Assembly: GCF_007741475.1 (NCBI RefSeq)
Contig: NZ_CP036261.1
Span: forward strand, 4,465,798-4,529,797
DNA: 64,000 bases
Direction: 5' to 3'
Source: Rosistilla ulvae
Lineage (GTDB): Bacteria > Planctomycetota > Planctomycetia > Pirellulales > Pirellulaceae
The notes under the pieces were generated by a model, which did no database searches, was not told the origin of the DNA, and saw nothing but the letters and a program-made list of their open reading frames with translations. A program made the position numbers and the translations under genes. Position 1 is the first letter of the stretch; the number at the start of each line of letters is the position of its first letter. Below are positions 41,605-48,876 of this stretch, piece by piece.

Positions 41605-44163
41605 TCATGCAACAAAAGGAAAGCCTGCGATCACGGCGACGGTGATCGCCGCGGTCAGCGCCATGAAGTGCCAGTAGAGCGAGACGTTCATGATGTCGGC
41701 GTCGTGGACCGCGTCCATCCTGCCCGCCATGCGTCGTGCGGCGCAGTAAATCAGCATCAGCAAACCGACGGCCAAATGAAGCGTCATCCAAAGCACCAAC
41801 ACGCAGACCATCGCCGGATAGACGTGGCTGGTCGGATCCATCTTGTTGGCGATCGGAGCGGCGGCGATGGTGACGCCAGCATGAATCGTCGCCAACGCCC
41901 CGATGCCGATGGCTGAATAAAACAGGGCGGGGCGATCGCGGCGGTTCCACCGGCGTGCGGCCAGAGTGCATGCCCAAGCGACGCCCACGGCAGCCAAAGC
42001 GCCAAGCGGATAGAAGATCCCCGGGCCGGGCTGGTCGGCTGGCGGAAACTGTTCGTGTACCGTCCAGTAAAAAAAGTATCCGAAGACCAACGCCATAAAG
42101 GCTGTCATGTCGCCAAGCATCGTGATGAACATCGCCCACCAACCGACCGCTTGAGGACCGGAGACGTAGAGCGGCAGACGCAGCCCGCGGCCGACGTCTT
42201 TGCATGGTTTCTCGGGGATCGGTGCGGTGCCGGTCCACAGCCAAATGATTATGCAGACCAACGCCAACAGGCCGCTGATCCCGGCGGCGGTGTACCAGTG
42301 GAACGTCGAAAGGATGAACAGGCCGCCGGTGAAGATCGCGGCAAACATCGGGATAAACGACGGCCCCGGGACGCGTAGACACTGTTGCGGATGGGCGTCC
42401 ATCGTCGATGTGACCAGCGTTTCGCGGAGCCCTTCTTCGGCATCGGGAAGATAGAAATTCCCTTCGTCGACGTCGCGGACAAAGTTCGCTTGATCCCACA
42501 GCGGATAACGACTCTCGATGATCGGGATCGATCGGATTCCCCACGGTTGGTCGGGGACATCGGCCAGCCATTCCAGCGTCCCCGCGTTCCAACAGTTCCT
42601 CGCCGCATGCGCCTGCTTTCGCTTCGGACGAACAACATCCCACAGGAAGACCGCAAAGCCAGCGGCTAACACAAACGCGCCGATCGAGGAGACGAGGTTC
42701 AGCGTGTCGAAGCCCATCTCGGCCGGGTAGGTGTAGACGCGGCGTGGCATCCCGAGCAAACCGGTCAGATGCATCGGGAAGAAGCTGACATTGAACCCGA
42801 TCAGGGTCAACCAGAAGGCAAGTTTGCCCAATCGCTCGGACAACTGTTTCCCCATCACTAGCGGGTAATAGTAGTAGACGCCAGCCATGATCGGGAAGAT
42901 CGTGCCGCCGACCAAGACGTAGTGCAAGTGGCCGACGATGAAGTAGGTGTCGTGAGCTTGGAAATCGAACGGCGCGATCGCGATCATCACTCCGGTCAGG
43001 CCGCCGATGATGAAGGTCGCCAGGCCGGCCAACGCGAACCATAAACAGACCGAAGCGCGGACGCGGCCGATCAACAGCGTGGCGATAAAGCAGAAGATCT
43101 GCACCCCGGTCGGGATCGCGACGGCTTCGGAAGCTGCCGAAAAAATCCCGATCGTCAGCCCCGGCAGCCCGGTGGTGAACATGTGGTGGACCCACAGGCC
43201 AAAGCTCAGGAAGCCCGTTCCGACGGCGGCCAGGACGATCCACGAATAACCGACCATCGGCGTGCGGGCGAACGTGGGGACGATCATCGCCAGCAGCGCG
43301 ATCGACGGCAGGAAGACGATATAGACTTCGGGGTGTCCGAAAATCCAAAACAAGTGCTGCCACAACATCGGATCGCCGCCGCGCGATGCGTCGAAGAAGG
43401 GCCAGTCGAGCGAACGTTCCAGTTCCATCAACAGATCGCCGGCGATCAACGGTGGAAAAGCGAACAGGATCATCGCGGCAACGACCAGGATGTACCAAGC
43501 GTACAGCGGGATCAGGTTCAATCGCATCCCCGGCGGCCGGCACTTCAGCACGCCGACGATCAGTTCGACGGCGGCGGCGATCGATGCGATTTCGATGAAG
43601 GAGAGTCCCAGCAGCCAGATGTCGGGGCCGACATCGGTCTGATATTCGGTGGTCATCGGCGGATACATGAACCAGCCGCCGCGAGGGGCGACGCCGAAGA
43701 AGAGCGAACCGCAGACGAAGATCCCGCCGATCAAGAAGCACCAATATCCGTAAGCCGACAGACGTGGAAAGGGAAGGTCGCGGGCTCCCATCATCTGTGG
43801 CAGCAACAGGATCGAGATCGCTTCGAGAATCGGCACGGCAAATAGGAACATCATCACGCTGCCGTGCATCGTGAAGACTTGGTTGTATTGATCGGGAGTC
43901 AGCCAATCGTTTTCGGGGATCGCCAACTGGGCTCGCATGATCAACGCCAGCACGCCGCCAAACAGAAAAAATGCAAACGCGGTGACGGTGTACCAGAGGC
44001 CGATTTCGGAGTTGTTCACCGCCGACCAATACCGCCATCCCGTCGGCGTCTTCCACGGTTCCAACAGCCGCTTCTCTTGATCGGTCAGTTCCGCCGCGGG
44101 AGCTGTCGTCGGATCGGACGTCGGGTGCGATTCGGGCTTGTTGCCGTCGGGATGGTCACTCAT
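41605..44163 (-). CDS. coxAC: Cytochrome c oxidase subunit I-III fusion
   Basis: This 852-residue haem-copper oxidase joins subunit I (about 45-560) to subunit III (about 600-852). Haem and copper ligands are intact: H100 and H414 (haem a), H412 (a3), and H277 in GHPEVY with Y281, plus H326 and H327 (CuB). E279 marks an A1-type enzyme. Odd features: at the K-channel lysine the sequence is PTGVQIF (Q355, codon 43099-43101), and the two D-channel asparagines usually in GFGN and FPRMNN are missing (ISIL, FPRLSA), while the entrance Asp D129 is present. So proton routes may differ from the classical ones. The start overlaps the CoxII stop (ATGA). Confidence 0.95.
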   Translation of the reverse strand: MSDHPDGNKPESHPTSDPTTAPAAELTDQEKRLLEPWKTPTGWRYWSAVNNSEIGLWYTVTAFAFFLFGGVLALIMRAQLAIPENDWLTPDQYNQVFTMHGSVMMFLFAVPILEAISILLLPQMMGARDLPFPRLSAYGYWCFLIGGIFVCGSLFFGVAPRGGWFMYPPMTTEYQTDVGPDIWLLGLSFIEIASIAAAVELIVGVLKCRPPGMRLNLIPLYAWYILVVAAMILFAFPPLIAGDLLMELERSLDWPFFDASRGGDPMLWQHLFWIFGHPEVYIVFLPSIALLAMIVPTFARTPMVGYSWIVLAAVGTGFLSFGLWVHHMFTTGLPGLTIGIFSAASEAVAIPTGVQIFCFIATLLIGRVRASVCLWFALAGLATFIIGGLTGVMIAIAPFDFQAHDTYFIVGHLHYVLVGGTIFPIMAGVYYYYPLVMGKQLSERLGKLAFWLTLIGFNVSFFPMHLTGLLGMPRRVYTYPAEMGFDTLNLVSSIGAFVLAAGFAVFLWDVVRPKRKQAHAARNCWNAGTLEWLADVPDQPWGIRSIPIIESRYPLWDQANFVRDVDEGNFYLPDAEEGLRETLVTSTMDAHPQQCLRVPGPSFIPMFAAIFTGGLFILSTFHWYTAAGISGLLALVCIIIWLWTGTAPIPEKPCKDVGRGLRLPLYVSGPQAVGWWAMFITMLGDMTAFMALVFGYFFYWTVHEQFPPADQPGPGIFYPLGALAAVGVAWACTLAARRWNRRDRPALFYSAIGIGALATIHAGVTIAAAPIANKMDPTSHVYPAMVCVLVLWMTLHLAVGLLMLIYCAARRMAGRMDAVHDADIMNVSLYWHFMALTAAITVAVIAGFPFVA

Positions 44164-45083
44164 TTCAGCCCTTCCAGAAACGTGGCGATCTCGGCGGCTT
44201 GCTGTCGATCCATCGCGTGGAACGCCGGCATGTCGACGCCCGGTTTCACGAGGTCGGTCTCGGTGATCCAGCGGACGAGATTGTCGCGATTGTTCGGCAG
44301 CAGCCCCGCGGCGATGCTGGGACGCGATCCAAAGTGAGTCAAGTCGGGCCCCATGCTCCCACTGGCCTGAGTGCCACGAATCGCATGGCAGGCGTGACAG
44401 CCAACGGCAAAGAAGTGATTTTCGCCAGCGACCGCATCGGGTTCTTGCGAGGAAGCCGTCGGTCGCGTGAGTTGCTTAAGCCAGGCGTCGAACTCATCGG
44501 CTGGCATCACGACGACGTCGAAGTTCATCTGAGCGTGCGCCGCACCACAGAACTCGGCACAGACGCCGCGAAAGGTTCCGACGCGCGTCGGATGCAGTTT
44601 CAACCGCGTTTGGCGGCCGGGCATCATGTCGACTTTGCCTCCCAACGCCGGGATCCAAAACGAATGGATGACGTCCTCGCTGTCGAGTTTGAATTCGACG
44701 GGGCGGCCGACGGGAAGCCGGATTTCGTTTGCCGTCTCGACGAGGTGTTCATCGCCGACGCGGTAAGTAATCCGCCACCACCAACGGACGCCGCTGACGT
44801 GGACTTCCAAGCTACCCTCGGGAGCCGGACGCTGCAGTTCGGGCATCATCGGGAGAGACGCACACAGCAATCCGGTCAGGACAATCGTCGGGAAGACCGC
44901 TCCGCCACCGATCACCCAACGCTTGATCGTCTGAGGATTATGTTGGCCGGGTTGGTAGATCGCGTAGACAGCCAGGCCAACGACGATGATCCAAATTAGA
45001 ACCGCCCCGGCACTCATCCAATAGAACAACAAAGCGATCGCCTCGGCAGCTTGGCCGGCGGGTTGGAGCGTCGATTGGGGCAT
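44160..45083 (-). CDS. coxB: Cytochrome c oxidase subunit II with cytochrome c domain (caa3)
   Basis: This encodes 307 residues. Two helices (about 15-40 and 58-78) anchor a cupredoxin CuA domain with SEDVIHSFWIP (His) and CAEFCGAAHAQM (two Cys, Glu, His, Met), all complete. A C-terminal cytochrome c domain follows, with CHACH near residue 228 and MPAF Met ligand near 288. This makes the enzyme a caa3 oxidase. It is the first of the coupled oxidase genes; two smaller genes lie upstream. It has no lipobox, unlike many caa3 subunits II. Confidence 0.94.
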   Translation of the reverse strand: MPQSTLQPAGQAAEAIALLFYWMSAGAVLIWIIVVGLAVYAIYQPGQHNPQTIKRWVIGGGAVFPTIVLTGLLCASLPMMPELQRPAPEGSLEVHVSGVRWWWRITYRVGDEHLVETANEIRLPVGRPVEFKLDSEDVIHSFWIPALGGKVDMMPGRQTRLKLHPTRVGTFRGVCAEFCGAAHAQMNFDVVVMPADEFDAWLKQLTRPTASSQEPDAVAGENHFFAVGCHACHAIRGTQASGSMGPDLTHFGSRPSIAAGLLPNNRDNLVRWITETDLVKPGVDMPAFHAMDRQQAAEIATFLEGLK

Positions 45084-45149
45084 GGGGAGCGTTGATCCAG
45101 GTCGGCTGAAATGAACAAGTCGATCGGAATTTGAGGCGTGCTGGAAAGA

Positions 45150-45356
45150 TCACGAATCGCCGGGGAGAGGCGTGTCGATATCGACGTCGCCGTCGGTCGA
45201 GGGTTGAAGGTCGAGAGGCTGGTCACCGATCTCCAGCTTGGGAATCTCCGCTTCGATCCGCGTCGCGTCGTCGGTCGTTTCAACGTTGCCGTCGCAACCG
45301 CAAAGGCAGAGCAAAAGTGGGGCGATGGCTACGGATTGCCATGGATGAAATTGCAT
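45150..45356 (-). CDS. Small lipoprotein upstream of the oxidase operon
   Basis: This encodes 68 residues. The signal ends in LLLCLCGC near residue 21, a good lipobox, followed by an acidic 45-residue tail (DDATRIEAEIPKLEIGD). No known family. It is 66 bp upstream of CoxII on the same strand and may be co-expressed. Its size makes it uncertain, but the lipoprotein signal is convincing. Confidence 0.55.
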   Translation of the reverse strand: MQFHPWQSVAIAPLLLCLCGCDGNVETTDDATRIEAEIPKLEIGDQPLDLQPSTDGDVDIDTPLPGDS

Positions 45357-45520
45357 CGGAAGAATCCTGTCGGGTTGGAGTGTGCTTCGAGTTTGCGGGC
45401 TTGCAATGCAATCAGCATGCCAACCGATTTGGTTCGCGGCCGCAGACTGTTACACGCTGTGATCGTGTTGGCTGCAGAGCTGCTCGGTCCGATCGATTGC
45501 ATGGTTTTTCGATCCGCCGA

Positions 45521-46741
45521 TCAAATCTCTTCGTCGACAAAGATGATGTGGCGGAAGTAATGCTGCGATTCAAAGCTGGCTCCCAACGCTCCGATCAACA
45601 GCCCCAGCGAAGCGCTAAAGCCCGACATGCGGACAAACGTTGCCAGGCCGATTTCGCCAGCTCGTATTTCGTTGGAACCGGCCCATGCGGCGATCAGATC
45701 ACCATCGAAGAGGAGCCAGGAAAAACTGACGCCGATCACCATCAGCACGATCCAGGTGACGGACATTCCCAACAGCACGATCGCTAGCGCCGAGGTCGAC
45801 GTGACGACGGTTTGTTCGGTGTGCTGGCGTCCGCGACGGACCAGTAATTGTTGGCGGAAGACGACGTAGATCGTGGTAAGAATCAGGCTGGCCAAGGCGA
45901 GCGTCGCGACTTCGCCCGCGGTTTGCGAGAGCCCAAGATCCCATGCTTCGGCGGTCATCAGGAGGATCGCAACTGTCGAGACCGCAGCGATCGTCAGGCG
46001 ACTCAAATGGCGTGGGAACTGCCACGGCCGAGCTCCGATCACCGCTTGAGCGATCTCGCGTCGGTTGATCCACGCGGCGCGGACCAAAAACGCGATTCGG
46101 CTGGCCGGGCGACTGGTGCTCTCTTCGAGCCGCTGGTCGGCGATCTCGGCCATCGCGTCGTGCATCGCGTCGATCTGCGGCGGAGCGAGCTCTTGCATCG
46201 CATCGATCTCTTCCGCCGTGGCGGGACGAAACATCAGATTCTGCGGCGATTCCTGACCGCTGAGCCCATTCAAATGGCCGATCGCGTGCAGCATCAAGCG
46301 GCTGGTTCGATGAGCGATCGCGCGGATCCGAGCTTTCGTTTCCGCGTTGTCGTGGATCGCTGGGGGATCGATCAAGGAGAGGGAGATCACCGCGGCGTCC
46401 AGCGGTCGCGAGAGGGCGGCGAAGCAGAAGGGTGCGTAATTGCCGACGAGATCCGACGCGGTGCAGACGATGACAAAGTCCCAGTGCCGGGCGTCTCGTT
46501 CTTCGGCGGCTTGCTGAAGCAAAACGCTCGGCTGTGTCCTCCCTTCACTGGCCAGTTCCGGACGGCGACTCTGCAGCATACGGAAGCGAAACTCCGGCAT
46601 CATCTCGCTGAGATCGCGACGCGTCTGTTCGATTGCCCGCGATGCGCTCTGCCGGTCGACATCGTCCAACGGCCCGGCGATGATCACGCCGATCTCGATC
46701 AGTCCGTCGGCGGATGGCGTCGCAGCAGGGCTGTGGAGCAT
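45521..46741 (-). CDS. Membrane protein with degenerate metzincin-like motif
   Basis: This encodes 406 residues: an N-terminal cytoplasmic region resembling archaemetzincin-type sequences, then about four helices (near 250-264, 276-295, 315-340 and 370-388). LHAIGHLNGLSGQ (H152 to about residue 163) occupies the place of HExxHxxGxxH, with Ala for the catalytic Glu and Gly for the third His. A Met follows in NLM. If the relationship is real, it cannot be a standard zinc peptidase. I started at ATG 46741; the in-frame extension upstream has no matching pattern. It is the outermost gene of the oxidase neighbourhood, 165 bp before the small lipoprotein. Confidence 0.62.
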   Translation of the reverse strand: MLHSPAATPSADGLIEIGVIIAGPLDDVDRQSASRAIEQTRRDLSEMMPEFRFRMLQSRRPELASEGRTQPSVLLQQAAEERDARHWDFVIVCTASDLVGNYAPFCFAALSRPLDAAVISLSLIDPPAIHDNAETKARIRAIAHRTSRLMLHAIGHLNGLSGQESPQNLMFRPATAEEIDAMQELAPPQIDAMHDAMAEIADQRLEESTSRPASRIAFLVRAAWINRREIAQAVIGARPWQFPRHLSRLTIAAVSTVAILLMTAEAWDLGLSQTAGEVATLALASLILTTIYVVFRQQLLVRRGRQHTEQTVVTSTSALAIVLLGMSVTWIVLMVIGVSFSWLLFDGDLIAAWAGSNEIRAGEIGLATFVRMSGFSASLGLLIGALGASFESQHYFRHIIFVDEEI

Positions 46742-46982
46742 TGGAATCCTGTGGTTGATAGAAGCGTTTTTCGCCAGGAACCGATGCCCTCGCGATTCCT
46801 TGTGCTCTGCAAGCGTCGTGCCCGAACCGCCGATAGCGATCGCAGCGGCAGCAAAATCGCCTGATTGGTCGCTGACGAACCAAGCTGTAGGGGAAGCGAG
46901 CAGTTGGCAGGAGAAGGAATTGTGCCAGCGGCGGCGGGGGATATCCTGGCTGGGAAGGATGCAAAGCGTTAGAATCGCGGCG

Positions 46983-47597
46983 ATGTTACTGGTGCTCGAC
47001 AACTACGACAGCTTCGTCCACAACCTGGCTCGCTACGTGCGGCGTCAGGGGCATCAGACATTGGTCGTTCGCAGCGACAAGATCGACGGCGACGATGTCG
47101 AATCGATGGCGCCGGCGGCGATCGTCTTGTCTCCCGGGCCACAGGCTCCCGATCAAGCGGGGGCTTGTCTGGAGATCACTCGCCGATTTGCGGGGCGGTT
47201 GCCGATCCTTGGCGTTTGTCTGGGGCACCAGATCATCGCGCAAGCGTTTGGCGGGCGGATCGTTCGCAGCGAGCCGATGCATGGCGTTCCCAGTTCGATC
47301 GAACATTGTGGCGACGGACTTTTTCGCGGCTTGCCCAATCCCTTTCCCGCGGCTCGGTATCATTCGTTGGTCGCCGATGCGGCGCAGATTCCCAACGTAC
47401 TAGAAGTCACCGCGTGGACCGATCGGGAGGTTGGCGATTCGGGAGATCGATTGGTGATGGGACTGCGTCATCGGGAGTTTCCGATCTTCGGAGTTCAATT
47501 TCATCCCGAATCGATCCTGACCGAACATGGTGATGAGATGCTTAAGAACTTTTTGGAACTCGTGACTCCCGCCGAACCGACGGGGGCGAACCGATGA
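46983..47597 (+). CDS. pabA: Class I glutamine amidotransferase, PabA/TrpG
   Basis: This encodes 204 residues. It provides ammonia for making 4-amino-4-deoxychorismate or anthranilate. VLDNYDSFVHNL near residue 3, LGVCLGHQIIAQAFGG near 75-90 with catalytic Cys, and FGVQFHPESIL near 170 with His and Glu are all intact. It overlaps the DUF447 gene by 4 bp (ATGA), which hints at a link to the pterin (H4MPT-type) C1 pathway that uses aminobenzoate; this is an inference. The partner PabB is not in the window. Confidence 0.88.
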   Translation: MLLVLDNYDSFVHNLARYVRRQGHQTLVVRSDKIDGDDVESMAPAAIVLSPGPQAPDQAGACLEITRRFAGRLPILGVCLGHQIIAQAFGGRIVRSEPMHGVPSSIEHCGDGLFRGLPNPFPAARYHSLVADAAQIPNVLEVTAWTDREVGDSGDRLVMGLRHREFPIFGVQFHPESILTEHGDEMLKNFLELVTPAEPTGANR

Positions 47598-48154
47598 TCT
47601 TGGAGAGTCTTGTCACATCGGTCAGTGCCAGCGGGGAATTAAACGTCGCGCCGATGGGACCGATCGTCGACGCGGGGATCACGCAAATCCAATTGCGGCC
47701 GTTTAAGACGTCGACGACTTACGGCAATCTTCGCGCGACCTCGCGGGCTGTGGTCCATGTGACCGACGATGTGTTGATGATCGCACAAGCTGCGATCGGG
47801 CGGATCGAACCGCCGCCGGCGGTCAGGCCGCTCGACGGTGGATGGTTTGTGTTGGAAAAGGCGAGTCGTTGGTTGGCGGTCGAAGTCGTGCGGTGGATCG
47901 ACGATCCGCAGCGTCCCACGGCGGATTGCGCTATCCGAGCCGAAGGAACCGGCCCGCCATTCTTTGGACTCAATCGAGCCAAACACGCTGTCGTCGAAGC
48001 GGCGATCCTGGCGACGCGGACTCATCTGTTGCCCGCGGCGGAACTGTTGGCTGATCTGGAACGCCTGCAGGTCTTGGTCGATAAGACGGCAGGGGATGCC
48101 GAACGGGAAGCCTTTGCTCTTTTGCAAGCTACGATTCGGCAGCGGGTTGGTTAA
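47594..48154 (+). CDS. DUF447 family protein (FMN-binding split barrel)
   Basis: This 186-residue DUF447-family protein is seen mainly in archaea, methylotrophs and planctomycetes. MILESLVTSVSASGELNVAPMG and RPFKTSTTYGNL near the start and FFGLNRAKHAVVEAAI near 125 fit the family. It is thought to bind a flavin and has been linked by co-occurrence to tetrahydromethanopterin/methanofuran C1 metabolism. The overlap with PabA supports that link here. Confidence 0.82.
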   Translation: MILESLVTSVSASGELNVAPMGPIVDAGITQIQLRPFKTSTTYGNLRATSRAVVHVTDDVLMIAQAAIGRIEPPPAVRPLDGGWFVLEKASRWLAVEVVRWIDDPQRPTADCAIRAEGTGPPFFGLNRAKHAVVEAAILATRTHLLPAAELLADLERLQVLVDKTAGDAEREAFALLQATIRQRVG

Positions 48155-48451
48155 CAGACCCCGATCGATGAAAAAGATTATGGTTTTCTATCGTTTTGGA
48201 AAACCCGGAACACCCTGCTAGCCGATGCATCCAGTGTAGGCAAACTGGGTTTCATACATTCCCTCAGAGAGTCATCCTTCGTGGTGTCGCTCTCTCTCGC
48301 CTGGGAGCCGACCAACGATCCGATTCTGCAATGCAAGACGGCCCATCATCCTCACCAAGCGGCTACATCTACCGGGTCCTGTAGAGGTCCGAGGGAGGGC
48401 TGAATCCCTCGATTTGAGAGTTGAAAGAGTCGCATACGTCAATAGTTCGGG

Positions 48452-48478
48452 AAAAGTTTGCGACGGTAAAACCGATGC
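48452..48478 (+). promoter_or_regulatory. Putative sigma-28 (FliA) promoter for flagellin
   Basis: AAAAGTTT (48452-48459), a spacer of exactly 11 nt, and ACCGATGC (48471-48478) match the consensus TAAAGTTT-N11-GCCGATAA at 7 of 8 and 5 of 8 positions. Transcription would begin near 48486. The gene behind it is flagellin, the classical FliA target. Confidence 0.6.
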
Positions 48479-48813
48479 AATCGTCAAGGTCGCTACGCCT
48501 GTAAATCGATTGTAGCGGTTGTAGTGAAGGTAGCGGGGGGGAAGTATTAAACGAAGGAAAAGCCAACCTTGTTTTCACAATGCTAACAAACATTCCCGAT
48601 CTATACTTCGTCGGAGACAGGGGGTCAGTAGCATCTGTAGTGCTACCTCTCCCGATCGCTGGCAGCCAACGATGCGTCGAGTGAACGTGTTGTTGGTGAA
48701 GGACGCCGTAGAGTCGCGAAGTCGAATCTCACGAGCAACCCGCAGAACGCCGTCGCGGTCAGACGCCCGGTCCACGTTTCAGCTTTGTTGTGGTTCCGCG
48801 CCACAAAGGGTAG

Positions 48814-48832
48814 CCCGCTTGATTTGAGCGGG
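48814..48832 (+). promoter_or_regulatory. Hairpin in the flagellin leader near the ribosome site
   Basis: CCCGCT (48814-48819) and AGCGGG (48827-48832) pair perfectly with a 7-nt loop about 35 nt upstream of GAGGG. It may affect translation or mRNA stability. Confidence 0.35.
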
Positions 48833-48876
48833 TCCAAGTACAGGTCCACGTTGAACCGCATAGAGGGAAAAAAAAT

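Larger units (their letters stand above)
48155..48876. other. Long leader/intergenic region before flagellin
   Basis: 720 bases with no supported gene. It contains a sigma-28-like promoter (48452-48478), a small hairpin GTAGCA/TGCTAC (48628-48646), another at 48814-48832, and GAGGG before the ATG. If the promoter is used, the flagellin leader is about 390 nt long and could regulate translation. Confidence 0.5.

Noticed and set aside
48660-48675. Sigma-54 promoter upstream of flagellin (TGGCAG...GATGC)
   Set aside because: The distance between GG and GC is one base too long, and the sigma-28-like site fits better.
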